NCBI GenBank assembly: GCA_911728455.2
Contig: OU452228.1
Coordinates: forward strand, 17,428,698 to 17,492,697
Length of the DNA stretch: 64,000 bases
Reading direction: 5' to 3'
Origin: Marthasterias glacialis
Lineage: Eukaryota > Echinodermata > Asteroidea > Forcipulatida > Asteriidae
Made by a program: the position numbers and the translations under genes. Shown piece after piece: positions 44,811 to 58,344 of the stretch (within the stretch, counting starts at the first letter, position 1; every line of letters begins with the position of its first letter). The notes beneath the pieces were generated by a model. That model was not told where the DNA came from and did no database searches. It saw nothing but the letters and a program-made list of their open reading frames with translations.

Positions 44811-45674
44811 CGGACCACCATACTTCAATACAGATCTCCGCCCACACACACTGTGTTGGTGACTCCATGCTTGGTGTACGCATGGGAGTCAAGTCCGGCC
44901 CCTCATCAAACTTCAGCTCAAGTGTGGCTGCTATTGCTAAAGTAAAGGTGGTCGTCGCTTTCTGGCGGTACTCCAGTTTTCGCATTGTCAGGTTTGACAG
45001 TTCTGAATCCACATAGATCATAGATGGCATGGTTACACTTACAGTACTGTGACAAACTTGAGTCTAAACAAGTATTGCTACACAAGGACGGGCTGCGATA
45101 TGCAAAGTACAAATCCGTCATAGTCACCGGTCGAAAACACCATTCCACCAACTTCCAGCACAGTTTTTCAGTAACACGTGTGGAACTACCCGACTACTAG
45201 TACTACTTGTAGTAGGCCTACTACACTACGGGACATACAATACATGCATCAACCGGGTGGTGGTTGTCTCACGGTGGTTCCAATGTGCAAACAAACTTTG
45301 AGTGCACTACGGTTTTGCAGTAAATCAGTGTTTTCGCTGCCGTCAGCTCAATCTCCGCACCGGCAACCACTCTACTCTTCCTCCGTCAGTCCAGCATACA
45401 CGTGTTAGTTACAACAAACACTAACTATTATATCACCATCCAAAGTCAAGTGAACGAAGACCGATGTCGTCAACACCTACTTCTCCTCGTTGTTGTGCAT
45501 TTAGCGACCAATGCATCCAGACCAACCGGGGGGTGCAAGGGCACGCACGTGTGAAAATAGATTGGGTTTTTAGAGCGCCCTCTGTAGTGGGAATTTGGGG
45601 TAGCCTAGATGTTCTTTTTCTTCGTTGTCCTTTTTTTCTTTTCTTCAGGGATGCCCATTTATTGTTCACTTATC
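44811..45674. other. no assured gene; possible minus-strand exon
   Basis: Minus-strand frames at 44632-45030 and 44918-45151 have unusually even codon content and a higher GC level than the surroundings, but no domain that I know. They may be a first exon with its promoter in the GC-rich 45160-45500 stretch. Confidence 0.3.
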
Positions 45675-46032
45675 CAGCGCCATAACTAGGGTAAACTTTA
45701 AGGGGGGCACAAGGGGGTGCACCGTTTTTCCTAGGGGGTACTTTTGGCCAATTAAAACTGTAGTTTCCGTTTGTATTTTTCCTAAACAAGCCCATTTTCA
45801 GTGATTTCTGACGTGTTGACGTAAAACAAAATACATTGTGTGTAAATAAACATACATATAAAAACATTGAAATTACTACAAAAAAGCTCATAAAATGTAA
45901 TATTTATTCTGTTTATTTTTAATCTCAAAACTCCAGATTTCAAATGGGGGGGGGCACCCAGGGGGGCATGGACATCAGTTGGGGGGCATGTGCCCCCTCC
46001 CCCCCCCCCCCCCCCCCCTAGTTACGCCACTA
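45675..46032. mobile_element. hAT-type MITE with 8-bp target duplication
   Basis: The left end CAGCGCCATAACTAGG and right end CCTAGTTACGCCACTA are inverted repeats. CACTTATC is duplicated at 45667-45674 and 46033-46040. The TIR type (CAGTGGCGTAACTAGG consensus) and 8-bp duplication are diagnostic for hAT elements. A long C-run precedes the right end. Confidence 0.9.
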
Positions 46033-46040
46033 CACTTATC

Positions 46041-49000
46041 TCATACTAGAACAACATAAAGTTTAGAAACAGAGTGAAAGTACTATAAATTGAGTAAAAC
46101 AATTACAAAATCATTATTCCAGGCATAAAGCTAGTTTTAAAATTGTTTCAGGAAAGGAAATTTCCCTGATCATCAAAAAGATCGAACACAAAATTTACAC
46201 CAGCAGTTTCCCAGTGCTTAGAGTAAACGCATTTTCTACCAACTTTAATGGACAATTGAATCAAAGAGAATTCTTCTTTTGTGGTATAGGCTAATGCAAC
46301 TGTGTGAACAAGGACCATGCATTCAAAACATCCATCCAAAAGAAATATTCTTATGAACCCCAGCATTCCTTAGAGGCCCACTTTCTAGTAAACACAAGTT
46401 AGAAGTATTCAAAATTATGGGAGAGTGCAGCCCAACCAAAGCATTGTGTTCTTGATGTTCTTGTTCTAATTCGATTGGTGGTGACGTATCAAACTCAGTC
46501 AACTTTGAGGGGATTATAGGCCTATCAGTGTATTAAGTTGGAATAAACTTTTCATTCAAGAACTTGAGAAACACATTTTTCCTTCTTCAGGACCAACCTT
46601 ACCGCTCACAAAAATGTAGGCTAATGACTAGGATTTTAATCTTAAGCCAGCATCTTAAAAAATAAAATAATCCTTGCGTGATGTTCAAATATAGGAAAGT
46701 CTGTTAGTCCCACAGGTGAACACATTTCTTGGACAGGTGAATATATTTCTTGACATGTGGTATGAATATACTTTTTATGTGTGGGTTATGCGGCGACCGT
46801 AGCCCTATTAAAGGACTCTTCCTCTGTGCTGTATGTGTAGTATGTATACGAAAGCGAAGGCCTCCAGGTGTAGTGGGGTGCAGGGCTGGTGGGGGTGGTT
46901 ACCCGAACCCCGAAAAAGCATGTCCACAGATCCTATCTTTCTTTTATAGTATCTTTGGCAAGCCCCGGGAGTATTTTTGTTCTAAGGAAATAACATGTTC
47001 TCCATTGGGGCATACTTTACGCAAAATGGGATGTGTTTTTTCAGCAGTCCAAAATTGCCACTGTCGTAATGATTTTCATTTTTTTAATTTTTTTTTTAAT
47101 TTTTCTTTTTTTAAATCGATTCCAACATAGAAATCTGAAAAAAAAAGAAGAAAAAAATCGAGGATGGCAATTCTGAACTGCATAAAAAAAAATCCAGGAT
47201 TGAGACTTTTTACTCAATAAGTTCATTCCATACATTCCTTAAACTGGGGTTTAACATCTTCATTGTTATGCAAATAAAGAGTTATGCGCTCGTTTTCGAA
47301 GTATTACATTCATTGTAGGGAATACAGGGTACGGCAGTCAGATTGGACTGTTGCAGACGGAGGGCGGGCAGCATGGTCATATCTCTCAACTCTAACGTGG
47401 GAGTTGGACGTGGCCTTTTTGGTAAACTTTACTGGTAAATTCAACAAATTTTTACCATGGCCAATTATGTGCATTTCGATAACACAACTAACTGTTGCAC
47501 TTTTAGAACCAACTATGATATTCTTTATCAAATGCTTGGCCAAGATTTGAAGGTCTACAAGAACTTAAGAAGTACGTTGTGCATTTTTTGTCATTGGCAA
47601 GGGAATTTTTACAAAAAACTCTAGTATACTCGAGACGAACAATCACTGTTGAGCCCTTTAGTTCATATTGCGAGTTCCACGAAGTTCTCTTATAGTTCCG
47701 ACTACATACTTCATAAGCAAATTTTAACTTCGGTGTTGAGCTTGCGAGTGGCTGGAGAGAGCTCCGGTGATGTATGGCCCTTGACCATGTCGACTGGAGA
47801 GTAAAACTTCACGACCAAAGCCGAACACATCCTACCAACGACATCATGCTGAGGTAAGGCTTGGGAACAAATTAAAGTGGAAATTGTTTTGCAGGTGTGC
47901 ACCAACCACTAAACTCTTTCACCATGCCACGCCGCTCACAGCGGCACGGTGAACTACTTCATAGGCCGGAGAGCCGCTGCCAGCGTTAAAAAAAAATGGG
48001 GTTAATTTTTGGTCAAAATCGTGCGTTCCTGATAGTTTCTGTATTTTTTAAGCAAATGCATTTATCCGATTGTGCTTTTTTTATGGAGGGGGGGGGGGTC
48101 AAACAAATGGTTGCAATGGCAATAGCTGACCCCCAGAATCAAAGATTTTTTGCCAATCTGACCCTAGATATAGGCCCTAATTTTTTATTTTAGGAAAAGT
48201 TACAGGCAAAATTATGGTAGGGGCGGGGGGGGGGGGGGGGGCTCATTGTGCTCCGTCGGGCCGGTCCTGATAGCGTTAATGTGTTTCACTTAAAAACCTA
48301 TTATCCTGCTGGCAATCTTGGTGATACAAGCAATATTTCTACTGATTTTTTATGGTTAGATTATTAGACATGTGCCAAACATCAAGCTTAAAAAATTAGA
48401 CTGAATAATACTTTGGTAAAACAAATGTAAAATAGAATCACAAACATTAAAATACATGCATTTCCTGGGAAAATAAAGCCTCTGGTTTGCCTTGACACAC
48501 AATTTTCAGTATTTCTGTTTCAATTCAGCCTGTTGTCTATGATTGTGGCAAGATTGTCCCCAAATTACCCCCTTTGCAATTGAACTGTTCTCACTGATGT
48601 GTTTAGGGGTTGTTTCCTGAAGTCGGGGTACGAGAAATGACTGCAGCTGTAAAGTGAGGGACCAAGACGAGGACCGACTTGAGGCAAAGCCAGCAGCGAA
48701 CTCCCGTCCAGCCAAGCCTCAAGAGACATCGATGAGACCGACTCTGAAGATACTGTGACCAGATGGGAGTTGAAAAATGTGTGTTGTGTCTATGGATCTA
48801 GACGTACATTGGAGACATCGCCGGATATAGGTAATATTAACTGCCATATCCGATCTCCACTTTTTAAGTTCGTTCGTGCGATTTAGCTCTTTGATAAATG
48901 TTTGACTTTATTTCCTTTTTTATTCATTTATTTGAATATCTCTTGAGCATTTTTTGTAGTACAGAATAGAATATTCTATTGCGTCCGGATAAAACTACTA

Positions 49001-49086
49001 ACAAAAAAATAAACAGATAATTGTGTTCTAAAAACTCACAAGAGCAAAGACTTTATGATAATTAAAAACCACAATTAAAATAAAAA
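46041..49086. other. no recognised gene; small inverted repeats
   Basis: An inverted repeat lies at 47044-47060/47165-47181 (GCAGTCCAAAATTGCCA and TGGCAATTCTGAACTGC). At 47908-47990 a hairpin-containing segment (CTCTTTCACCATGCCACGCC to CCAGCG followed by TTAA) resembles the piggyBac MITE ends. G-runs lie at 48088 and 48222. A minus frame at 46148-46366 (KHWETAGVNFVFDLFDDQGN) is of unknown nature. Confidence 0.4.
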
Positions 49087-49300
49087 GTAAATGCTCATTA
49101 CAAAACAGCAGCTTATTTGTTAATAATTAACTGGCAATAAATATGAAAAATATACAAAGAAAAAAAAAGACAAAAAGGATAGAGTATTGTGGAGTAAATG
49201 CTCATTACAAAACAGCAGCTTATTTGTTAATAATTTACTGGCAATAAATATGAAAAATATACAAAGAAAAAAAAAGACAAAAAGGATAGATTATTGTGGA
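49087..49300. repeat. 107-bp tandem duplication
   Basis: 49087-49193 and 49194-49300 are nearly identical (GTAAATGCTCATTACAAAAC to AGGATAGATTATTGTGGAG), with about two substitutions. Confidence 0.95.
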
Positions 49301-50780
49301 GGTCGGATAAAGCAAGTTGGCATTCAAGATAAAGACAAGAGTGAGAAGACTGCGAAAGGTAAGAGAAGATCTAACCCGTTCTCTTGCAGAGTCCCTCCCT
49401 CTTTTGTACTGCCCCCCCCATACGATGTTCGGCAACCTTGTTGATGTTGTCCTTGCTTGTTTCGCTTTCTAGATGACTTCACACTGTCTTGGCATTTCTT
49501 GATTTGCATATTGGTCAAAGCCAATGATGCTATTTAATTAGGAGACTAGTCTTACTGGAAATTTCCTGGGTTGATACTTCAAGTCGTCAGTTGTCATGTT
49601 TACTTGTAATTGCCGTGATTTCATTTTTTTAGAGTGTAATGTTTATAAGGGAAGGGTGTGTAATCCAACTACAACTTAATTCATAATAATTTTCAATAAA
49701 TTCTCTAAAAAGGTAAAGAATTGTTTTGAGCAGATAAAAAAATAAATAAAAAATGTACACATTTCCCCTCAACTGCTGCAAAACCACAACCAAAAATGTT
49801 TTAGAAGTAATCTTACAAACATAAAATATTACAGTCCAACCACCACTCATTTGACGATTAATGTTTGATTTAGGAGTATTAAATAGATAATTTAGACAAG
49901 CTAAATGAATATTTACATATTCCTAATATCAGCATTACATCAGTTCGTAATGTAGAAATTTTCAACTGAGCGTGAATATCATTAAATCTTTGAAAATTCA
50001 ACAAAATAATAAAACAATAAATAAACAACATAACTGTATCACCCTTGCTCATTTAGATCAAAGTTTAAATACAAGAAAAATTTGGCAAAATAAACTTGTA
50101 GCAAACACAACTTTTTATTAAAGTTGTATAGTCCAGAAAAGCAAATATATTAAAAGCTTTAATGGCTCATTGCAAAAATTTCCCTAAAACTCTTTTTTGT
50201 GAGCGCTGCAAAAAACAAAGAAGGAAAAATATAAGGAAAAAAGAAGAAGACTGAAGACAACGGAAGACGATGAGAGAGAAGCAAGCAAGGGGAAAAGAGC
50301 AGATCATCCATGGATGAAAGACTTCTGTGATCCCTGGGTATGTATGAATGGTAAGACAGTAAAGGCCTAGAGTCTTCAAAGTGTTGGCCTAGAGATAAGA
50401 CTAACCCTCTACTCTTTCAGCAGGTTTACTGGGAATAGGTAAAGTATAAGGTGTGACTGGTGTGGTACTTAGTTTTGATTCTAAGATGCTTATACCCATT
50501 TCCTTCGTGGTGACACAATACATGTAGTTCCACATTACTTTAGAGACAAAACAACAAGTTCCTAAACGAATAAAAGATAATAACGTCTTGGACTAAGACT
50601 AAGTACTACACCATCATCAGTAACTGCAGAACTTGAGAAGATGAATATTCTCCCTCTTTGATGTCCCTTAGGAGCCATCCGAAGTCATCTTGGTCAACGA
50701 GGCCAGGTGTTTGCAGCGAAGGTTAAGTAACTGGCCAAGTATTAGGTAAAGTATAAGGGTGAGTGAAAAAAGAAAAATAA
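49301..50780. other. no recognisable gene
   Basis: AT-rich. An inverted repeat TGTGGTACTTAG / CTAAGTACTACA lies at about 50460 and 50601. The word GGTAAAGTATAAGG occurs at 50437 and 50744. Confidence 0.4.
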
Positions 50781-50787
50781 CTTTTCC

Positions 50788-50881
50788 CTCCACAGCTCTA
50801 ATGTTTCCCTCAACAGCGACTAATCTTTCTCTCAACAGCGACTAATTTTTCTCTCAACAGCGACTAATCTTTCCCTCTACA
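50788..50881. repeat. short minisatellite
   Basis: Four imperfect copies of about 24 bp: CTCAACAGCGACTAATCTTT with small changes (first and last units diverge). Confidence 0.85.
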
Positions 50882-51052
50882 GGATACAACCTTGTTTTTT
50901 TGTTTTTTTTACAGTTTTTCTCAAAGTAAAGTGGATGTTGTGGCAAGCAACCGATGTGCACTGATGGCAGCTCTAGGACACCGTAGATGTCGCTGGTTTG
51001 GTTAAGTATTGGGGTTGTCGCAGGTAATTTGTATGGCGAACCTGACTTTGGC

Positions 51053-52818
51053 TAATTGATGTGACCCCAAAATGCTAACCTTTCTAGATCATGTTTTCTT
51101 CTTGAAGATGATGACGAAATTTAAGCTCTGACATCTTCACTGAGCTGAGGCGATGTCTACCAGCAGGGACTGGGTCATGCAAGAGATTTGGTAACGTATC
51201 GGTTTATAAAAGTTACAATTTACTGGTAAAAACTACCTGCTGAATGCGACAACTAAATCAGGAAATTTTGAGGATCATGAACAAATTTAAAAATTAGTTT
51301 ATCAATAACTTTGGAAGGAAAAACAAAACATGCATCAAAAATTCAGATTTTGAAACTCACAAACAAAGACCATTGTACCCTGCAGTCAAGATACTGGTAT
51401 CATTTGAGTTTCTACAAGAGCAAGCATGAACGACCAGCCAACCACCGAGGTAAAACAACTTAAGAAAAGTGTGCTTGTACAATACAAAAAAATGCAATCC
51501 TTCCTGAAACAAGTCTTTGGCTCTTGTTGCAATTTATCACAAAGATGTGTAATCACACAGATGTAAATTTGTCTGGGCCTACTACATTTTCTCCTCAGTT
51601 CAGCTGTCTTCTTGCGCAGTAGTGACTCCAATTGGACCTGTTGGGATGAGCATCGGTGGAGGATACAAGAGCAAAGTGTCAACAACAGACCACCTGGTAA
51701 ATTTGAAGAACAAAATCAAGTTAAAATTTGTCTTTGAAGACAGTTTCATCCCACAAATGGAGTTAATGTTTCAGAATTTGCACCTTTGAAGGTTTGAAAT
51801 TGTCATTGTGAAAGAATACATTTATTCCAATCCTCAAGTATGCAATAAACACACCATACAACCAACTGGTGGAAAACTGACTTAAAATAGGATGTCAAGT
51901 TTTTCATAAAAACAAAAAACAAAAACAAAATTGATGTGGCCCTAAAATGCTAACCATTCTAGATTCCTTCCCAAAAGCAGTTCATGCTTTCTTGTTGAAG
52001 ATGATGACGTAGTTTGAGCACTAACATCTTGACTGAGCTGAGGTAATGTCTACCAGCAGGGTCCCTACAGGGTCATGAAAGAGATTTGGTAATGTATTGG
52101 TTTATAAAAATTACAAGATAATGGGGAAAAACTACCTGCTGAATGGGACAACTAATCAAGAGATTTGGAGGATCATGAACAAATCTTAACATCAGTTTAT
52201 CGATAAGTTTGGAAGGAAAAACAAAACACGCATCAAAAATTCAGATCTTAAATCTCTCAAACAAATCTCACAAGTAGTAAAGACAGTTGTAATCAGCAGT
52301 CAAGATACAGCAAGAATAATCGACCAGCCAACCACCGAGGTAAAAAGCCCCATAAGAACCAGTTAACTTGCTTCAAGAAAATTGTGCTTGTACAACATGA
52401 GAAACTGCAATCCTTCCTGAAACAAGAGTGTGGCTCTTCTTGCAATTTATAACAAAGATGTGTAAATACACAGATATAAATTTGTCTGGGCCACCTACAT
52501 TTTCTCAGTTCAGGTGTAACTACAGTGGTGACTACAGTTGGACCTGAGCATTGGTGGAGTATACAGGTGCATAGTGTCAACAACAGACCTCCTGGTAAAT
52601 TTGAAGATGAAAAAAAAAACATTTTAAAATTTGTCTTTAAAGAAAGGTTTATCCCACAAATCTGGTAATGGAGTTAATGTTTCAGAATTAGCACCTTTGA
52701 AGATTTGAATAGTCAGTTTGAAAGAATAATTCATTCCTACCATCTGGTTTGCAATAAATACACCACACAATCAACTGGTGGAAAACTTAATCAAAATAGG
52801 ATGTCAAGTTTTCTAGGG
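51053..52818. repeat. large diverged tandem duplication
   Basis: 51053-51905 and 51931-52818 share long collinear blocks (for example TGAGCTGAGG, GTCTACCAGCAGGG, AACTACCTGCTGAATG, TTTGGAAGGAAAAACAAAAC, AATAGGATGTCAAGTTTT) with many substitutions and indels. The open frames on the minus strand are shared by both copies but are short; I see no domain. Confidence 0.85.
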
Positions 52819-53051
52819 ACAGAAAAAAGTAAGAAAACAAAGTGACTATGGTGTCATGTTGTGTGGGCTTGTATAATGGAATTGGGAGGAGAATTTTCTT
52901 AACTATTTCTTGGAAAAACTGATACTTGTCATAAAAGAGTTAACCAAAATTAATCTAAATCTTTTATTTTCTACTGCAGATTGAGATGCTGACCTTGGAG
53001 ATGATGTACATCCAACCTTGAGGCTAAACCAACGCTGAAGGAATTTAACAA

Positions 53052-53600
53052 GTCTAGCCAGATGACTCTCTGCTACAAGTTCAACTGTTCAAGTGACGTA
53101 GAGATGTTGAGGCTAACCAACGCTTCTTGGACTGTGTGCCACCAGCGGAAGGACTGCATGAAGTCTAGCCAGATATTTCTCCGCTACAAGTTCAAACATT
53201 CAAGTGACATAGGGATGTTGAGGCTAACCAACCCTTCTTGTACTGTGAGCCACTGTGACTAAGTTAAGTCTAGCCAAATAACTCTTGCTACAAGTTCAAC
53301 TGTTCAAGTGACATAAGGATGTTGAAGCTAACCAACCTTTCTTGGACTGTGCGCCACCAGCTGCAGGACTGCATCAAGTCTAACCAGCTAACTCTCTGCT
53401 ACAATTCAACTGTTCAAGTGACATGGGGATTAACTTAATGGGGATGTTGAGGCTAACCAATGTTTTTCGGCCTGTGTGCCACCAGCCGAGGGATTGCATC
53501 GAGTCTGATACATTTGTAACTACTGCATTTTGGACTGTCACCAACTGAAGTAAGACTCTGTCAAGTCTAGCTAGATGATTCTCCGCTAGCCTTTTTAAAT
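53052..53600 (+). repeat. tandem repeat of about 110 bp
   Basis: Units begin at TCTAGCCAGAT (53052, 53165, 53267 and 53378, with a degenerate last one at 53566). Each includes TGCTACAAGTTCAAC, GTTCAAGTGACAT and GATGTTGAGGCTAACCAACG. The first two units can be read in frame (LRLTNASWTVC and LRLTNPSCTVS), later ones not. The array follows an acceptor-like tactgcag at 52979, so it may be the 3' exon of a non-coding transcript. Confidence 0.8.
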
Positions 53601-53670
53601 AGCTCCATGGTTTAACTGAAACAAGCTGGACAATGATAGTGCCTTACTGTATGAAGACACTCAAAGACAG

Positions 53671-53801
53671 TCTGAATTTGCTGCTGTGGCTATGGCTGTG
53701 GCAGTTGCTTAATGGATACTGACATGGGCCTCATATTATGCTTTAATGCATGTTCACATGACGATGAAGCCACAGCCGCATCCGCAGCCACAAATTCAGA
53801 C
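53671..53801. mobile_element. inverted-repeat (MITE-like) element
   Basis: GTCTGAATTTGCTGCTGTGG on the left and CCGCAGCCACAAATTCAGAC on the right form arms of about 33 bases. Related sequence at 55491-55622 and 36370-36445 suggests a dispersed family. Confidence 0.75.
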
Positions 53802-56800
53802 ACAGCCTTAGTTTAATGTTGACTCAATAGGCTTTTCTTGAGTCCATCAAACTCCAATACCATTATACTATATGCATGTCATATGTAATATAGCTCAGTA
53901 CTCACATCAGTTGATTTGATCAAATTGGCAAGCCTGGCCTCATGCCAAGCATTGTTGGTTCATAATGTCATGGAAAATCTAAATTATTAAAGTTATTAAA
54001 TTCAAGTATAATACCCTTTAGATTTTGATGGATTCAGAGTAGTTAGAAATACAACTTTAAAGATAGTATCAGCTTTTGTAAAGAGAAACAAACAAACAAT
54101 CAAAATATGAGGTCACCCAAAACATCTGTAGTGTAATGTAAGTGCAATTTACATACTGAAGCTTTTTTGCTAGGCGAAACGTTTTTGACTAAATATGAGT
54201 GAAAGTGTAAAAAGTTAAATGCAAAGGAAGAATAGTCACACTCTTTGCAACTAGAGAATGAATGTTTATTAAACTAAAGAAAACTAAAGCTGTACCGTAA
54301 TGAAACATAATTGTCAACTAAGGAGCCCAGTGAAGTCACATTTTTTTCATAATAAAGAAATGTTCATGTTTAATCATTTTCAGTTCTGGGAAAAAACAGT
54401 TTGTGGAATAATTTATTTGATGAAGGTAGACAACTGAACAAAACAACTGAACAAAATCTTCCTAAAGCTGGTTTAAGGACTGACTAAGGTATTGTTAAGT
54501 CATTAAGTTTATTTTGTAAGATAAAATAGATTGGAATTGTTCTCTGCCCTTCATGTAGACTAGTAAGGCAAAGTTAAGTTTTCAAAGATGTGTGGGAAAC
54601 TCAAAAGTGTATACTTGATGCAAGATAGATAGAATGCATGTTCTCGTAGAAAAATTTGCGAGCAAAAATCTTCTGCAATGCAAGCACAAACCATGGCCAC
54701 AATCACAACACCAGGGCTCGGTTTCACAAAGAGCTAAGATTGATCAACAATCTTAGTTGTTAGCATAGTGTGATGTCACAATACAAATCACATGGTCATA
54801 TTGACGACTCATCTTCAGATGAATCTTGGCAAACCTGTACTTATCGTTAAGAGACGGGGGCTTGCACAAATGTTTTCTGACATGTGTGCTGGCTGTAGCA
54901 CCTTGTATAACATACTTTGATCAATTGGTTTCATTATTCAAAATAGCTATGTACACCTGTTGTTAGCAAGCACTTTGAGATGACTAATGATAAAGTGCAA
55001 AGTAAAACAACTTCTATTATTGTTATCATGAACTATCTTTTGAAATACAAAAATTGTTCAGTTAAATTAATCTAATACTCAATGACTGCAAATGTACGTA
55101 TTAGCCACAAGCAGTAAGCAAATAAAAAATGTAAATATATTGATGTAGCTGTTTGCTGAATCTAACTAGTCTAACTTTAACTTAAAACTATCTCAACAAA
55201 TATGGTCTCGTTGTGAAGAGTAAGGAATAAGATTTTGGTTGACATGCAACATGATATAAACAAGTCACGAATAACCAAAGTAATAGGTGAAAAATTATTT
55301 TCATTTGATGCGTTCATTTCCCATGTAAACTAATTTAAATTGTAATGGAAGTTTTTCTTTGCTAGACTTTAAAGTTAAATTTAATGTCACCATGTTGTTA
55401 TGTGTGCCCTGTGTGCATTAGCAGTCACTGATACTGTTTCTAATTATATTAAAAGGTACCAGACTATATTGTCTTCTAGTCTCAGCTTGGTAAGGCCATG
55501 TCCGAATCGATGGCTCTGGCAGTGGCTACAGCCAGATTGATGAAAACACCAAGTCCTAAACATCTCTGCTGCCATTGGCCATAGCTGTAGCTGAATGCGC
55601 TTGATTCAGGCATATGCCCTTACAAAACAAGATGGCCGCTACATTATATAAAAAGGTCTACATCAATGTCATTAATTAAATTACAAGCTTTATCTTTGCA
55701 ATAACAATGAAACACTTAAAGTAGTTTTAACTTTAATGTAACATGTAATGTTTATATTACAGTCATTGTTCAGGGAACAATTTCATCAGGAGCAGTTACC
55801 ATGCTGTCATTTCACTAGCCCATAAAAAATTTCACTGGTCCATATTTCATATTAAATAGAGATGCTTTTTGACACTGAACATGACATACTTTGTAGCTAG
55901 CTGGACCACTTGGATTTGGGAGAATTTTGACTGGTCCTTGGCCTGGGTGTTTTAAAGTTCTACCATTTGGCCAGTGAACCACGCTCATTGGCTGCACATG
56001 ATGTCGTCTTTACTTAGGCATTGACTTATTGCTTGAAGTACTTTATATAATAATTCTATTGAAATTGTAAATTCACTATGTGAGAAAAACTAACAGAAAA
56101 AAATACTGAAGAAAAACAATAAAAATAATAAATGGGTCAGCACTATATCTGCATGGCAAGCGGGGGTAGTGGCCAACCCCAATCTTTGTACCTGACTCTT
56201 GTTGTATAATGTACTTTTGTTGTTTATACCCCAATAATGATGATCTTTACAAGAAGCAGGGCCATTGGGGTAATTCAAACTTACAGTCCTCAGGATTTTC
56301 TACCTGCATGGTATTCTCAATCTAAGAAGGCTCACTGATTAAGACGGCTTGTTTCCAGGCAGGGGAAACATTTGCGTGTTGATTGTCTACCTCCACTGTA
56401 GTCTCAATCTGAAAAAGTTCACCGATTCCTTCATGAACATGTATCAGAACCACAAAAAAAATAATAAACCGAGAAAATTAGCTCTGAAAATACATTTGTT
56501 GAAGACCACAGAAATCACCTAAGAAATATTTGCATTGTAATAAAGGTTTTTTTCCTGGTCAATTTCAGCAAAAATTAATTCAATTCTATTAACATGCTTT
56601 CAAGTTAACACATAATTCCCCTAATTCGTTCAAAACAAGGGTTTCTTTTTAGCTGCTATTGCATTAAATTTCATTTTTCATGCATTAAAAAAAAAAACTT
56701 TGTAGATACAACAAATGACAAACACTTGGGGCCTATGGCATTTGTGTGTGGGCTGGTATAAACCATCAGGGGGGGGGGAGCATTGTACCAAATGCAACAG

Positions 56801-58344
56801 CAATTTCTAAAGAATTAAACATCAACAAATTATCAGACCAATCTTCATAAACAATGCGGGCAAAATTAGGACAAACGTTTAGCTTTTAAGTGTTGTCACG
56901 GTTGTATCAAAAACAATGATGACACTCAATGACATCATCATAACTTCACAACTTCTCCTGAAACTTTCAAGTTATAATCTAACTACATGTAAAGTTTCAA
57001 GTTGATACAAGCTTTGAAACTGTCTTTGCTACAGCCAAAGTTACTGAAGAGTTTAAAAAAAAAAACCCAAAACAGTAGTTGTTTGGGCTATTGCCCGAAC
57101 ACCATATGAAAAACAAAGAAAGAAGAGCATAAATTTGAGAAAGGGGGAGGGGTGGGACAATAATTGATTCATAATTGGGCCGAGAATGAAAGCCCAGAAT
57201 GTTAAAATTGTTACTCAATAGACTGCAAAGGAATGTTCAAAGCAGATAGGTTTACTTTCAATTCAACCAGATTGTGAAAGCTATCATTTATTCTTCTTAT
57301 CTCATTAAACAATTGTCACTGTGTTTTCATTGTCATTCAGTGCCTAGGTCTACATCACAAAATCATGATATTGAAAAGGATAATACAAATTTTAAAGGGA
57401 AAATTAAAAGGTAACAACTTGTAACAAACTCATAAAAACAGTAATGTTTTTTGTATATATCAAACCATAGATTAATTCACCAAAAATGTAATTTGAAAAC
57501 TACTGCTTAAAATGACCTTTAAATAAAAAGGCTTCAGTCGTGTCTACTGCATCATTTTAGTGCATAAAATTGCACCTTAACTGATGAATCAGTGATTTCC
57601 AAACCTAAGTTCATTAGTCATGACAGGGAGGGCTGTATGGTTGTCGCAATTTAAACATCTATTTTATTCAAAAAAGTTATTTTTCATTTCGAAGTAAAAC
57701 CATTTTGGTCTTATTTCCTTCACAAATGATTCTCTTTGTATACATTTAATTATCTCTGCTTCAAAGCTTCCAAAATGTGTTCTGAAATTATTATCAAGTT
57801 CAAAATTCTCTCCATGATCTTCTCATTTTTGAAACTGTTGACCCTGCAGTATTAACAGAGATGATATGAAGTTGGTCTTCTTTTTTCAACCAATCCTGTG
57901 TGATAAATTTTTTAGACTAGTTAATATTCTTTAGCTGGTTCTTGTTCTAGGAAACTTTCTCCATTTGACGTCTTCGAAAAGGCTTACCAGGCGGTTTATT
58001 TTCTCACAGAAAAGTTTACTGGAAGTTATTATCCCTGTATGAAGTGCATCAAAGTGAAATTGTAGTATGTATGTCCTCAATGTTCAGCAGAATGTCACAG
58101 AGTGTTCAATATCAAAGTCACGTGTAGTTTCAATGAAGACTTATCCACTGGACTAGGTCAGGTATGATAAAATGGTCATTTTGCTCACAGTGAGATAGCA
58201 CTTCTCAAGTGCAGCTTGGTAGACAATGATATCACAACAATGCAGTAGATGTCCACGGTGCTTGTTGGGCTTCCATGTGTAGATATACAATGTCTATAAA
58301 CTCCATCTGATGTGCTGTCAGAAAGGGTAGTAGGTCTGCTGCTA
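53802..58344. other. long stretch without recognised gene
   Basis: AT-rich. At 54712 a MITE end (GGCTCGGTTTCACAAAGAG, then AAGATTGATCAACAATCTT). At 55491-55622 a complete MITE. The part below 58344 may be the 3' UTR of the minus-strand gene. Minus frames at 55815 and 56090 have no recognised domain. Confidence 0.4.
55491..55622. mobile_element. 132-bp MITE
   Basis: Ends TAAGGCCATGTCCGAATCGA and TGATTCAGGCATATGCCCTTA are imperfect inverted repeats. An inner GTGGCTACAGCC and GGCCATAGCTGTAGC also pair. Confidence 0.6.

Noticed and set aside
47284-47550. facing frames of 77-88 codons
   Set aside because: Both strands open by composition only; no motif, splice site or homolog recognised.
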